In this document: positions 1 through 9,475 of the stretch, piece by piece
Numbering within the stretch: the stretch's first letter is position 1
Layout of the letters: each line of letters begins with the position of its first letter
Source of the DNA: Paenibacillus sp. ACRRY
Lineage (GTDB): Bacteria; Bacillota; Bacilli; Paenibacillales; Paenibacillaceae
Reading direction: 5' to 3'
DNA length: 64,000 nt
NCBI RefSeq assembly: GCF_022346995.1
Contig: NZ_JAKRNM010000016.1
Location: 1-64,000, forward strand
Notes under the pieces: model-generated
What the model was told of the DNA's origin: nothing
Database searches by the model: none
What the model saw: the letters and a program-made list of their open reading frames with translations, nothing else
Program-made: the position numbers and the translations under genes

Positions 1-900
1 GACAGACTGGAGACCATTCAGCCCAATACCCTTCGGATTGGACAGTTCCGTCTTACGGCAACGAATGACAATGGTGTGATCTTGGAAAACAAGTATGCAG
101 GCGTGAAGCCTTTTATCGATCAAGCGGCTGAATTGTCGGGACATCATCACTTGCCTGTTCAGTTTAATCAGGTATTTGGCACGCCGAAGAAAGCGACAAT
201 TGCCTATCCGATTCAATGCCGGTACACCACAGCTTTTGAACTGGGAACGGCTTTGCCCGAGTGCAGCATATTTATGGATCGAGCAGCCATTGCAGGGGAA
301 TGGATCATGAAGATCAACGGCAAAACAATTGGGCCTGATCAATTTGAGTCCGTTGAGATCACAGATTATACCAACATTAGCTGTGATATCAATGAGTGGC
401 TGGGCACAGGCTTGAATGAAATAACGATTACGGTACAGATCACGAAGGATGAGGAAGGAATTCTCGATCCGTTGTATTTGCAGGGACGGTTTGGTGTGGA
501 GTTTCACCACGAAGGTATGGTCTCTTTGGTCCGTGAGCCCGATACAGCTATTCGGATCACACCTGAGCCGCAGCCGCTGTACCCGAATTATGCAGGAGAG
601 ATGAGCTATAAACGCAGCTTCTGGCTGGATCAGCCTGATACGAATGCCGAATCCTTTGAACTCGAATTCAGTGAATGGCTTGTGCAGGATGTGGCGGAGG
701 TTCTGGTCAACGGTCACAGCCTTGGCGTGCGATGCTGGTCTCCGTATCGCTGGAGTGGCGAAACGTCCTGGCTCCGTTCAGGAGACAACGAGATCGAAGT
801 ACGCATCACCAATACGTTGATTGGTCTGCTCGAAGGCACCTATTTTGATTCGGAAAGCCATAGTTTGCATGAGACTGGTATTGGATTAGTTGAAGAATAA
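1..900 (+). CDS. 3' part of a probable glycoside hydrolase, C-terminal beta-sandwich region (5' end outside window)
   Basis: The frame is open from base 1 with no stop, so this is the C-terminal 299 residues of a larger protein; the GTG at 76 is internal. The visible part reads as one or two beta-sandwich modules of the galactose-binding or GH2 sugar-binding type. Residues such as IFMDRAAIAGEWIMKING and VAEVLVNGHSLGVRCWSPY resemble the jelly-roll domains of large alpha-L-rhamnosidases and GH2-like enzymes. No catalytic domain is visible. It is followed at once by GH43, deacetylase and GH105 genes on the same strand, which fits a plant cell-wall glycosidase, perhaps a rhamnosidase. The family assignment is inference; only the fold type and context are supported. 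Confidence 0.6.
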   Translation, partial: DRLETIQPNTLRIGQFRLTATNDNGVILENKYAGVKPFIDQAAELSGHHHLPVQFNQVFGTPKKATIAYPIQCRYTTAFELGTALPECSIFMDRAAIAGEWIMKINGKTIGPDQFESVEITDYTNISCDINEWLGTGLNEITITVQITKDEEGILDPLYLQGRFGVEFHHEGMVSLVREPDTAIRITPEPQPLYPNYAGEMSYKRSFWLDQPDTNAESFELEFSEWLVQDVAEVLVNGHSLGVRCWSPYRWSGETSWLRSGDNEIEVRITNTLIGLLEGTYFDSESHSLHETGIGLVEE

Positions 901-925
901 ATTTGGAAATGTGAAGGAGGAGCAT

Positions 926-2539
926 ATGAGTACAACCCAATCAGGACAGGAAAAAATGGCACCCGTCTGGGTCGCAGATCAGGGAGACGGGACGTATCGC
1001 AACCCTATATTGCATGCCGATTATTCTGACCCTGACGTCATTCGTGTCGGCGAAGATTTTTATATGACCGCTTCAAGTTTCTCGCACATACCTGGGCTGC
1101 CCATTTTGCATTCGAAGGATCTGGTGAACTGGAAACTGGTGCAGTACGCCATTCAGCGACTGGATCTGGAAGGGTATGATGTACCGCTTCATGGCAAGGG
1201 AGTATGGGCACCAAGCATCCGGTATCATGAAGGGAAGTACTGGATTTTCTTCAGCACGCCGGATGAAGGCATCTTCATGACAACGGCAGATCACCCCGAG
1301 GGCGAATGGTCGCCTCTTCATCTGGTCCATGAGGTGAAGGGTTGGATTGATCCTTGCCCGTTATGGGATGAAGATGGTCAAGCCTATTTGGTTCACGCCT
1401 TTGCTAAGAGCCGCACTGGCATAAAAAGCAAGATTAAGGTGTGCCGCATGGCTCCGGATGGAAGCAGACTCCTGGATGAAGGGCAGATTGTTTTTGACGG
1501 TACAGCTCATCATCCTACGATTGAGGGGCCGAAGTTTTATAAGCGGGACGGGTACTACTACATTTTTGCCCCCGCCGGGGGTGTGAAGCCTGGATGGCAA
1601 ACCGTTCTGCGTTCCAAGCAGGTGTTTGGCCCTTATGAGGATCGGATCGTTATGCATCAGGGAGCTTCCAACGTTAATGGTCCTCATCAGGGGGGATACG
1701 TGGAACTGGAATCAGGAGAATCATGGTTCATTCATTTTCAGGATCGGGATGCATATGGCCGAATCGTTCATCTTCAGCCCATGCAGTGGAACGAAGACGG
1801 ATGGCCTGTCATTGGCGTAGACCGTGAAGGAAATGGAACAGGTGAGCCTGTGGATGTATACACCAAACCGGATGTGGGTGCTACCTACCCGATTACGGTT
1901 CCTGATGTTTCAGATGATTTCCAAAATGATCGCTTAGGAGTCCAGTGGCAATGGCAGGCCAACTCCCGTCCCGAATGGGCAGAGGTTGTTCCTGACAAGG
2001 GACTTGTATTACACATGCATCCTTACCCTGAAGGCATACAATCCCTATTCGGCGTTCCGCAGCTGCTAATGCAGAAGCTTCCTGCCTCCGCCTTTGAAGC
2101 AACAACCAAGCTGACTTTCTTGTCGAAGCAGGAGGGTGACCGAGCGGGGCTCATTGTTTTTGGTGACGATTATGCTTGCCTGAGTCTGTCTCAGACGGAC
2201 ACTGGAGCCGTCAGATTGTCCCTGCTCCGCGGAGCCAAACAGCCAGACAACCATTTGCATGCGGATGAATCGGAAGAAACCGGACTGGATTGGAGCGAGC
2301 ATGGTTCACCGGTAACCGGTTGGACCGTTCATCTCCGCTTTTCGCTGGAGGAACCTGCTCGCTGCCAGTTTAGCTGGAGTAAGGACGGAGAAGACTTCCA
2401 GCCTATTGGTGCACCGTTTACGGCGACAACCGCACTCTGGGTTGGTGCGAAGATGGGGGTATTTGCTCTAAACACGCTCTCTATGAATCGTGGAGGCCAA
2501 GGCGTTTTTCGATATTTTGAGGTGAACGAAACGGTGTGA
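926..2539 (+). CDS. Glycoside hydrolase family 43 (beta-xylosidase / alpha-L-arabinofuranosidase type)
   Basis: This is a 537-residue GH43 enzyme, expected to release xylose or arabinose units from plant oligosaccharides. The five-bladed propeller starts near residue 20. The base Asp lies in DYSDPDVIRVGEDFYM, the pKa-modulating Asp probably in WIDPCPLWDEDG, and the acid Glu in EGPKFYKRDGYYYIF. The last ~200 residues match the concanavalin-A-like C-terminal domain of GH43 xylosidases. There is no signal peptide, so it probably acts inside the cell on imported oligomers. I chose ATG 926 because GAAGGAGGAG lies just upstream; the frame is open further upstream to 890, inside the previous gene. 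Exact substrate (xylose versus arabinose) cannot be read from sequence alone. Confidence 0.9.
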   Translation: MSTTQSGQEKMAPVWVADQGDGTYRNPILHADYSDPDVIRVGEDFYMTASSFSHIPGLPILHSKDLVNWKLVQYAIQRLDLEGYDVPLHGKGVWAPSIRYHEGKYWIFFSTPDEGIFMTTADHPEGEWSPLHLVHEVKGWIDPCPLWDEDGQAYLVHAFAKSRTGIKSKIKVCRMAPDGSRLLDEGQIVFDGTAHHPTIEGPKFYKRDGYYYIFAPAGGVKPGWQTVLRSKQVFGPYEDRIVMHQGASNVNGPHQGGYVELESGESWFIHFQDRDAYGRIVHLQPMQWNEDGWPVIGVDREGNGTGEPVDVYTKPDVGATYPITVPDVSDDFQNDRLGVQWQWQANSRPEWAEVVPDKGLVLHMHPYPEGIQSLFGVPQLLMQKLPASAFEATTKLTFLSKQEGDRAGLIVFGDDYACLSLSQTDTGAVRLSLLRGAKQPDNHLHADESEETGLDWSEHGSPVTGWTVHLRFSLEEPARCQFSWSKDGEDFQPIGAPFTATTALWVGAKMGVFALNTLSMNRGGQGVFRYFEVNETV

Positions 2540-2567
2540 AAACAGTGTGAGGAGGATGAGATACAAA

Positions 2568-3389
2568 ATGGGGAATCGCATTCAGTTTGATCGATATCCT
2601 GGCGGTGTGATGAAGGCATTGACGCTTAGTTATGATGATGGTGTGGTCCACGACCGGAGGCTGGTGAATATTTTGAATCGCTTTGGACTGCGTGGCACTT
2701 TCAATCTGAACTCCGGTACGCTGGGGAAACCGGGTCGAATTGAGCCGGAGGAAGTCGCTGAACTATATGCCGGGCATGAAGTAGCTGTGCACACGGTTAC
2801 TCATCCTACATTGCCTTATGTACCGGATGAGCTGTTGAACGAAGAAATCATGGAGGATCGCCGTGCACTGGAACAGCTTGTTGGTTACCCGGTAAGGGGA
2901 ATGGCCTATCCAAATGGAGGATTTGATCGCGAATTAAGCACCAAACTGGAGTGGCTAGGCTTGGACTATGCCCGGACGGTTGAATCCCACGGCAGATATA
3001 CGCTGCCTGAACGCCCGCTTGAATGGCATCCGACCTGTCATCATAAAAATGACCTGGCAGCGCATGCCGATCGTTTTATCCAGCATTCCAAAACGGGTAC
3101 ACCGCTCCTGCTCTATGTTTGGGGACACAGTTATGAATTCAATGATAATGATAATTGGGAGATCATTGAACAGTTTGGCGAGCAGATCGGGGGCAGGGAC
3201 GATATATGGTACGCGACGAATGTTGAGATCATTGCCTATTGGAAAGCGGTCAAACGCCTCGAATGTTCAGCAGACCGATCCATCATCCATAATCCGTCGG
3301 CCATATCCGTCTGGTTTACGGCAGATCAGCAGGTCATTGAAGTGCGTGCAGGGGAGACATTGCGTTTAACCGAACGAATCAAGGTATAG
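2568..3389 (+). CDS. Polysaccharide deacetylase family protein (NodB fold)
   Basis: This 273-residue protein has the NodB fold of carbohydrate esterase family 4. The catalytic and metal motif LTLSYDDG appears near residue 18 and the zinc-binding motif VHTVTHPT near residue 72. AYPNGGFD follows, then a late VWGHSYEFND. The protein is cytoplasmic (no signal peptide or membrane segment), so a role in deacetylating imported oligosaccharides is more likely than cell-wall modification; that is inferred from context. A GGAGG at 2551-2555 precedes ATG 2568; a GTG at 2547 in the same frame has no ribosome site. It lies 28 bases after the GH43 gene and 11 bases before the GH105 gene, so the three are probably cotranscribed. 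Confidence 0.85.
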   Translation: MGNRIQFDRYPGGVMKALTLSYDDGVVHDRRLVNILNRFGLRGTFNLNSGTLGKPGRIEPEEVAELYAGHEVAVHTVTHPTLPYVPDELLNEEIMEDRRALEQLVGYPVRGMAYPNGGFDRELSTKLEWLGLDYARTVESHGRYTLPERPLEWHPTCHHKNDLAAHADRFIQHSKTGTPLLLYVWGHSYEFNDNDNWEIIEQFGEQIGGRDDIWYATNVEIIAYWKAVKRLECSADRSIIHNPSAISVWFTADQQVIEVRAGETLRLTERIKV

Positions 3390-3400
3390 GGAAGGGGCTG

Positions 3401-5626
3401 ATGATCATTCGCTATTTTCATGCAAACGAGTCGATTGCAGGTAAGGTGCATCATTCAATTCCGGATATTCTGACGACGGTGGCCCAGCGTTATATCGGCG
3501 ATCATCCCAAACATTCTTTTTTGTTCCGAGCCTATCATCGTGGAGGGTTCCGCAGACTGGGAGATTACCGTTACGATCTGAACCTGGACGACAAGTGGCC
3601 AGAAGCGAGTGCAGGGCAGTACGTATACGTATGGGGCAAGTTATGGAGCCAGCAGGAGACTATGCTGAACACAGGCCTGAACTGCTATAGTCCGGTAACG
3701 ATTTATGTGAACGGGGTAGAGGCTTTCAAATCCGAGCTGCTGCAGGAGCTGTTTCCCGAGCGAAGAACCCAGATTCCAATTCCCGTAAAGGCTGGCTGGA
3801 ATGACGTTTTGCTTTGTTTTGTCAAAACAGAGGTAGGATTCGGCGGCATTTATGGTACCGCTTCCTTCAAGAACTTCCCGCTTCATTTCCTCACTCCGGG
3901 AGTGAATCGGCAAGGTCAGGAAGGCTGGCTGTATTCCGAGCCTCTTGATGAACCCGTAACCTCAATCCCCCATGACGAAATGACGGAAGAAGAAACAGGG
4001 CTTTCCTGGTATCCACGAAGAGAATGGACAGAAGAAGAGCGGGAGGCTGGCTCTTTCGCGAGGATCTTTGGTACAGAACAACCAGCCGTGGCCTACGCGT
4101 GGACCAAGCTGGATGTAACATTGCCGGAATCATCTCCTGTGGTATTGCAAGGTCAGCATGAAGGTGCACTGCATTTGTACCTGGATGGTAAGCAAGTATA
4201 TACCTCAGACAAAAGTGGACCTTATCGCGTGGAGCTGCCGCGCCGCTATGGATTATCCGATCTGGTGGCACGAGGGGAAACCAAGGCCGGGGAGGCCCGC
4301 TGGGGGTTCACACTGGAATCGCCCGGGGTCTCCGGTACGAATGGCTGGAGATTGAGCGCTCCGCATCCGGTTGCGGGCAGTTCAGATGTATGGCTGTATA
4401 CCGGGAGTTTTGCTCCAGGTTCTGAGCCTCCACCCACGGAGATTGTCGTGACTGATACTGTTTTTGACGATGGATCGAAAGGTGTATACTGGCATGTGGA
4501 TCAACCGGATACGAGCGTTCGCCCATATCTCGAAAATACACATTACGGAAAATGGAATTATCCTTTAGGGGTCACCTTGCTTGGACTTCTGCGTATCGGA
4601 CAGGAGCTGAATCGTGACGATTACATCCAGTATGTTCGGGAACATATCGGCCTGAGTACTTCGTTCGACCGTTACGGTCTATGGGATCGGGAAACCTACG
4701 GTGCAGCGGGAATTAACAACCAGTTGTCAGCAATCGACAGTCTGGATGATTGTGGTTCGTTCGGATCAACGTTGCTGGCTGCAATGGAACTGGGTGACAT
4801 TCGCGGAGGACGAGATACGGCAGACCGGATTGCCCGTTACATTACGGATGAGCAGGAACGTCTGGAGGATGGAGCCTTTTATCGTGTTCGCGGAAGCGGA
4901 GAGATGCGCCACGAAACGATGTGGTGTGATGATCTGTACATGAGCACGCCATTCCTGATGCGCTATGGTCAACTGACGGGCAATACGGCGTATTGGGATG
5001 ATGCAGTTAACCAGTTTCTGTTATTCCGTCAATATCTCTATATTCCTGAGCAGCAGATCATGTCGCATGTGTATGATTTTGTGCGTGGACGGGCAACAGG
5101 CATCCCGTGGGGGCGTGGAAACGGTTGGGTTCTCTTCTCCCTGACGGAGCTATTGAGCATTCTGCCTCAGGACTATGCAAGGCGTTCGGAATTGCTGAGT
5201 TTCTACCGTGATCTGTGTCAGGGATATTTGGCGCTGCAAGGGGAAAATGGCCTATGGCATCAGGTGCTGAACCGTCCAGACTCCTATGAGGAAACCTCAT
5301 GCACGTCGATGTTCATCTACGCTTATGCCCGTGGAATTCGCGAGGGCTGGCTTGAGACACCTGCGCCTTATCTGGAAGCTGTCCGCAAAGGATGGGCTGG
5401 CATAACCCATCTGTCCATTGATTACAAAGGCAATATATATGGTGTATGCCGTGGGTCGGGTTATTCCTTTACCGCGCTCTACTATCGGGATGATCTGGGC
5501 TGGATTCTGAACGATACTCATGGGATCGGCATTGTACTTCTGGCAGGGATTGAAGCGCATAAAATGAACTTGTGGTTGAGCCAAATGGACGTTACTGAAG
5601 AAGAGGATACGATGCAGAAGGCTTGA
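3401..5626 (+). CDS. GH105/GH88-type unsaturated glucuronyl or rhamnogalacturonyl hydrolase with N-terminal beta-sandwich
   Basis: The protein has 741 residues, far longer than a single-domain GH105 enzyme (about 370). The first ~350 residues look like beta-sandwich modules, with SPVTIYVNGVEAF and HEGALHLYLDGKQVY as binding-domain-like segments. The C-terminal ~370 residues form the (alpha/alpha)6 barrel. Typical motifs there are SIDSLDDCGSFGS (presumed catalytic Asp near residue 448), DDLYMSTPFLMRYG, RGNGWVLFSLTEL and ETSCTSMFIYAYARGI. GH105 enzymes remove the 4,5-unsaturated uronic acid left by pectate or rhamnogalacturonan lyases. No signal peptide is seen. ATG 3401 has GAAGGGG upstream. 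It is last in the cluster and is followed by a strong terminator. Confidence 0.85.
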   Translation: MIIRYFHANESIAGKVHHSIPDILTTVAQRYIGDHPKHSFLFRAYHRGGFRRLGDYRYDLNLDDKWPEASAGQYVYVWGKLWSQQETMLNTGLNCYSPVTIYVNGVEAFKSELLQELFPERRTQIPIPVKAGWNDVLLCFVKTEVGFGGIYGTASFKNFPLHFLTPGVNRQGQEGWLYSEPLDEPVTSIPHDEMTEEETGLSWYPRREWTEEEREAGSFARIFGTEQPAVAYAWTKLDVTLPESSPVVLQGQHEGALHLYLDGKQVYTSDKSGPYRVELPRRYGLSDLVARGETKAGEARWGFTLESPGVSGTNGWRLSAPHPVAGSSDVWLYTGSFAPGSEPPPTEIVVTDTVFDDGSKGVYWHVDQPDTSVRPYLENTHYGKWNYPLGVTLLGLLRIGQELNRDDYIQYVREHIGLSTSFDRYGLWDRETYGAAGINNQLSAIDSLDDCGSFGSTLLAAMELGDIRGGRDTADRIARYITDEQERLEDGAFYRVRGSGEMRHETMWCDDLYMSTPFLMRYGQLTGNTAYWDDAVNQFLLFRQYLYIPEQQIMSHVYDFVRGRATGIPWGRGNGWVLFSLTELLSILPQDYARRSELLSFYRDLCQGYLALQGENGLWHQVLNRPDSYEETSCTSMFIYAYARGIREGWLETPAPYLEAVRKGWAGITHLSIDYKGNIYGVCRGSGYSFTALYYRDDLGWILNDTHGIGIVLLAGIEAHKMNLWLSQMDVTEEEDTMQKA

Positions 5627-5651
5627 GGAGATCTATAAATCAACTAATTAT

Positions 5652-5698
5652 AAGAGGACTATTTTACGGGGGATTTGACCTGAAGTAGTCCTCTTTTT
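5652..5698 (+). terminator. Rho-independent terminator after the polysaccharide cluster
   Basis: A perfect 10-bp stem (AAGAGGACTA at 5652-5661 pairing with TAGTCCTCTT at 5686-5695) runs into a T tract. It ends the plus-strand polysaccharide genes. Confidence 0.85.
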
Positions 5699-5774
5699 GG
5701 GGTCTTAATTATATGGTTTTTATATTTTATTGAAAGAAGGGTAGCTTTGATTCTCAGCACATATGTATTCTGAC

Positions 5775-6260
5775 TCATTTAGTATTAGTAATAAGTTTGT
5801 CAACAGAGGCACGAAATGTATCATAATCAAATGAGTTGGTTACTTCGTATCTTTGATAACCTTTCGTACTGCGAATAGAAATTTGTTTACTATTATCGAC
5901 TCCAAAGTTGACGATTTCGCTATGAGCACTCTTATCATAGATGTAAATGTTATAGATATAAAATGAGCTTTTATCTTTAATTGGTGTACTTATTTTCTGA
6001 AGTTCAAGATTTGATAATTGATTTAATATGTCCTGAAAGTCATCCATATCCATTAGAAGTGTTTGAATTTCTTCATTGGTCTCAGGTGAACTAGGTACAC
6101 GAACGATAGTTAGATACGCATTATCCACATTATGGACCTCGTCAAGAACAGCCTTTTGAAAGGTTGTATTCAAGGTAACCAAATAATAAAGCCCAAACGC
6201 AGCGACTGTAATGACGATTCCTATAATTCCACCCACTAGAGCTCGATTCTGTTCTCTCAT
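5775..6260 (-). CDS. Small membrane-anchored protein of unknown function
   Basis: This 161-residue protein has one N-terminal membrane segment (VGGIIGIVITVAAFGLYYLV, residues ~9-28) and an external domain of about 130 residues. The domain is rich in Thr, Ile and Asp and has no motif I recognise. Base composition is clearly more AT-rich than the flanking genes, which may indicate recent acquisition or relaxed selection. A good ribosome site (AAGGAAG) sits 6 bases before the ATG. It stands alone between the polysaccharide cluster and the DUF72 gene. I cannot assign a function. Confidence 0.65.
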   Translation of the reverse strand: MREQNRALVGGIIGIVITVAAFGLYYLVTLNTTFQKAVLDEVHNVDNAYLTIVRVPSSPETNEEIQTLLMDMDDFQDILNQLSNLELQKISTPIKDKSSFYIYNIYIYDKSAHSEIVNFGVDNSKQISIRSTKGYQRYEVTNSFDYDTFRASVDKLITNTK

Positions 6261-6391
6261 TAGTCACTTCCTTAGTTCGAGGTTCCAAATACATCAATTT
6301 AATCAGTGAATGTCTGAAACTATAAATTCAAGCTTAAAGAACTCACCTCCAATCGTATATATCATTGTATATAATGTTCGTTTCCAGATTT

Positions 6392-7267
6392 TTAAAACAG
6401 CTCCAGCTGCTCAGGCCCATCCTCTTCCTCGTCAGCTGTGCGATCTGGAAATGGTCGGATCGGAATATCCAGCAGCTCCATCATCATTTGTGCATTGGCT
6501 GCTGCATCGCCACCGGAGTTGTTATTGAAAATCACATAGACATCCTTACTCTGCTCGTGCAGCTGTTCCAGATATGCTTTCCATTCCATCAACTCTTCCT
6601 TGTTGTACCGGTACAGGTAACGAGTCTCCCGCCAGTTGGGTGCACCGTTCTGGTGCCAGCCTGACACATTGCGTCCGTGCATCCGCACAAGGGTCATCTC
6701 CGAATCCGTCGCCTGCGGCACAATTGGAATGGAGCCTGAGCCCGCCTGTGGCTCATCACAGACACTGTGAATCCAGCCTTGTTCCCGTAGAAAAGCAAGA
6801 GTCCGCTCACGCATGCCATCCTCGTACCAACTGCGATGACGAAACTCGAGCGCACACGGAATGCCTTCCATTCGTAGCCTCACCTCACGCAGCTCGTTAA
6901 CGTTATCACGATTGCAGTCAAACCACGGTGGATATTGGAACAGGGCAGCCCGCATTTTACCGGCTTCCATCACCGGCTCCAGTGACTCCCGAAAAGCCTT
7001 GTACATGTCTGAGGTACTGTTGAAATAGGGTTTGCCCCTTAGATGCCCAGTCATTCCCTGATACGCTTTGACGATAAACGAAAAGTCATCCGGTGTTTCA
7101 GCTGCCCAGCGTGCCATCCGGTCCCGTGGCTGAACAGCATAGAAGGAACTGTCGACCTCTACATTTGAAAAGTACTGTCCATATAAACGCAGCTTGTCCT
7201 TGGCTTTGGTACGATCGGGATACAGATCATCATGGTCTCCCCATCCTGTGAGTCCAATGTGAATCAT
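6392..7267 (-). CDS. DUF72 domain protein (YecE-like)
   Basis: The 291-residue protein begins MIHIGLTGWGDHDDLYPD and contains FSNVEVDSSFYA, FSFIVKAYQGMTGH and LEFRHRSWY, all hallmarks of the DUF72/YecE TIM-barrel family. It ends PEQLELF, a tail often seen in the family. The biochemical role is unknown. Start ATG 7267 has AGGAGG eight bases upstream; a GTG at 7276 in frame lies inside that site and is unlikely. It is transcribed divergently from the methyltransferase gene at 7510. Confidence 0.85.
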   Translation of the reverse strand: MIHIGLTGWGDHDDLYPDRTKAKDKLRLYGQYFSNVEVDSSFYAVQPRDRMARWAAETPDDFSFIVKAYQGMTGHLRGKPYFNSTSDMYKAFRESLEPVMEAGKMRAALFQYPPWFDCNRDNVNELREVRLRMEGIPCALEFRHRSWYEDGMRERTLAFLREQGWIHSVCDEPQAGSGSIPIVPQATDSEMTLVRMHGRNVSGWHQNGAPNWRETRYLYRYNKEELMEWKAYLEQLHEQSKDVYVIFNNNSGGDAAANAQMMMELLDIPIRPFPDRTADEEEDGPEQLELF

Positions 7268-7396
7268 AAATAACACCTCCTGCTGTTCTGTTTCTATAGC
7301 TTATATATAGTTAACCGGTTTGCGGGCACGTGACTATGTTTAACATTATATAGGGCGAACTCTGGCCGTTCAATGAACGGGAGACGCTGGAAATCT

Positions 7397-7425
7397 TTGA
7401 GTTTGAAGAATAAAGAAGATACAAT
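7397..7425 (+). promoter_or_regulatory. Predicted sigma-A promoter for the 7510-9267 pair
   Basis: TTGAGT (7397-7402) and TACAAT (7420-7425) are separated by 17 bases, 84 bases before the methyltransferase start. Prediction from sequence only. Confidence 0.5.
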
Positions 7426-7509
7426 TACAACAAGCTTAGGTATGATCAGCCCTATATCAAGTACGTTACAGAGAGAATAGGGCTATTGACCAAGTGGAGG
7501 GCGATACGA

Positions 7510-8253
7510 ATGACGGAATGGTATGAAGATAGCTTTGGAGAAGACTACCTTCTCGTATACAAGCACAGGGATGTTCAGGGAGCATATGAAGAAGTACATA
7601 AAATGATCAATTGGTTAAATCTTGATCCGCAGGCGCGGGTTCTGGATCTATGCTGCGGTATGGGAAGGCATTCCTTGGCTCTGGCAGACGCAGGCTTCCG
7701 GGTAACCGGGATTGATCTGTCGGATGTGCTTCTGCGCGAAGCACGGCAGATGGACACCGAGAACCGGGTGAAGTGGGTTCATGCTGACATGCGTGATCTG
7801 CCACTCGAAGGTGGATTTGACGCAGTAGTCAACCTGTTTACATCGTTTGGTTACTTTCGTGAGGATGGTGAACAGCTCAAGGTGCTTAAGGTCATCCGTC
7901 ACATGCTGAAGCCGGGCGGCAGCTACATTATTGATTTTATGAATACAGCTTACGTAACCCGTCATTTGGTTCCGCATTCCAAACGAGAGACGGAAGGGCA
8001 TCATATTGAGGAGTTTCGCCAGATCAAAGACGGATTTGTGCAGAAGGAAATTCACATTACCGACTCCGGTTCCAGTCACAAACCCCGGATTCATGAGGAA
8101 CGTGTCAAGCTATACACCCGTGAACAATTGAGTGAGCTGCTGCTGGAGGCGGGGCTTGTGGTAGATCAGGTCCATGGAGGTTATGATGAAGAGGAATATG
8201 ATGAGCAGGATTCCCCGCGCATGATTTTTGTTGGTCATCGGCCTGTAGAGTAA
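7510..8253 (+). CDS. Class I SAM-dependent methyltransferase
   Basis: This 247-residue protein has a Rossmann-type methyltransferase core. Motif I is VLDLCCGMGRHSLALA near residue 38, followed by VTGIDLS, VHADMRDLP and a post-core MLKPGGSYIIDFMN. The substrate is not evident. Start ATG 7510 has GTGGAGGGCG upstream; a TTG at 7486 in frame is an alternative but has no ribosome site. Its stop is 27 bases from the metallo-beta-lactamase-fold gene, so the two are probably cotranscribed. Confidence 0.85.
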   Translation: MTEWYEDSFGEDYLLVYKHRDVQGAYEEVHKMINWLNLDPQARVLDLCCGMGRHSLALADAGFRVTGIDLSDVLLREARQMDTENRVKWVHADMRDLPLEGGFDAVVNLFTSFGYFREDGEQLKVLKVIRHMLKPGGSYIIDFMNTAYVTRHLVPHSKRETEGHHIEEFRQIKDGFVQKEIHITDSGSSHKPRIHEERVKLYTREQLSELLLEAGLVVDQVHGGYDEEEYDEQDSPRMIFVGHRPVE

Positions 8254-8280
8254 GAACAGCAGGGAGGAGAAGAGAAGAAC

Positions 8281-9267
8281 ATGAAACGAACGGAAACGAT
8301 CAGCATGCCGGAGGGCATGCATCGGCTCCAGATCACGATGTCTTTCCCGTTGCGATGGGTGAACAGTTATGTGCTCTATGAAGCCGATGGAAGGATAACC
8401 GTGGTTGATCCAGGCCCGCGCAACCAGGGAACAGAACAGGAATGGCAGGAAGCTCTAACCAATCTGGGATTGTCTTTTCAGGACATAAGCCAAATTGTAT
8501 TGACCCACCATCATCCCGATCATCTTGGCTTGTCAGGGTGGATGCAGCAGAAGTCGGGCGCGCCTGTACGAATGTCTGCCAGGTCGCGTCAGGAGGCAGA
8601 TTACATGTGGGGCCCGAGTGCAACCATTGATGCCGTACTGCCGGAATTTTATCACCAACATGGGATGCCGGATGAGAAGACCATACAGATCCGTGAACAT
8701 ATGAAGGGATTTATCTCTCAGATTACCCCCTTGCCAGAAGTGACGTTCATTGAAGATGGGGACTGGCTGGATATGGGCGGCAAAAGGTGGATAACCATCG
8801 AGACAGGTGGACATGCCCCAGGGCATCTATCCTTTTATGCACCAGAATCCAGAGAGATGTTGTGCGGGGATGCCGTACTGCCGCAGATTTCGCCCAATAT
8901 CAGCTTGCAGCCGGGCAGTGATGCCCAGCCATTGTTATCTTATCTTCAGGGGCTGCATCGTCTAGGGAGTTTGGATGTCGAGAAGGCCTATCCTGGACAT
9001 CGAAATCCATTCAGCCATTTTACGGAACGAACCTCTCATCTGCTAGCTCACCATGAGGAGCGGCTTCAGAAGATGGATGAACATATTACTCAGCGCCCGT
9101 CGAACGGGTACGACGTTTGTGTTTCCTTGTTTGGTGATCGATTGGGTACACATCAGCTGCGCTTTGCCATGAGTGAAACGCTCGCTCATCTTCAGGAGTT
9201 GATCCGGCGGGGGCATATTGTGCAGGAACAGCGAGTGGATGGATCATTTTTTTTCAAAAAAGCATAA
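8281..9267 (+). CDS. Metallo-beta-lactamase-fold hydrolase (glyoxalase II-like)
   Basis: The 328-residue protein carries the metal-binding signature LTHHHPDHLG near residue 80, then METGGHAPGH-like ETGGHAPGH, LCGDAVLP and YPGHRNPF, which complete the dinuclear metal site of the superfamily. About 70 C-terminal residues form a winged-helix-like extension, common in the LACTB2/RNase Z-like branch. The substrate is unknown; a thioester or phosphodiester is possible. GGGAGGAG precedes the ATG by 12 bases. It probably shares a transcript with the methyltransferase upstream. Confidence 0.85.
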   Translation: MKRTETISMPEGMHRLQITMSFPLRWVNSYVLYEADGRITVVDPGPRNQGTEQEWQEALTNLGLSFQDISQIVLTHHHPDHLGLSGWMQQKSGAPVRMSARSRQEADYMWGPSATIDAVLPEFYHQHGMPDEKTIQIREHMKGFISQITPLPEVTFIEDGDWLDMGGKRWITIETGGHAPGHLSFYAPESREMLCGDAVLPQISPNISLQPGSDAQPLLSYLQGLHRLGSLDVEKAYPGHRNPFSHFTERTSHLLAHHEERLQKMDEHITQRPSNGYDVCVSLFGDRLGTHQLRFAMSETLAHLQELIRRGHIVQEQRVDGSFFFKKA

Positions 9268-9311
9268 TGGAGTTCGTTCGAAAATAGGAAAAGCAATTAT
9301 TCATAAGGCAA

Positions 9312-9353
9312 AGGCTCTGTAAGGGGAGAACATCTCCGGTTCAGGGCCTATTT
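9312..9353 (+). terminator. Weak terminator-like hairpin
   Basis: AGGCTCTG (9312-9319) pairs with CAGGGCCT (9342-9349, one G-U) before ATTTTGTGTTT. The stem is short and the T tract is broken. Confidence 0.45.
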
Positions 9354-9475
9354 TGTGTTTACGGATCTGAGGAAATGGAAAGCTTTAGCCTTTCTTAACG
9401 GTTCATTCATCTGCTTTTAATTTAGGGCCCATAAGATAAGAGCATGAACTTCGCCAGAGAAAGTAGGGAAGAGCG

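Noticed and set aside
6310-6664. Short plus-strand frames over the start of the DUF72 locus
   Set aside because: They overlap the well-supported minus-strand DUF72 gene and have no start signal.
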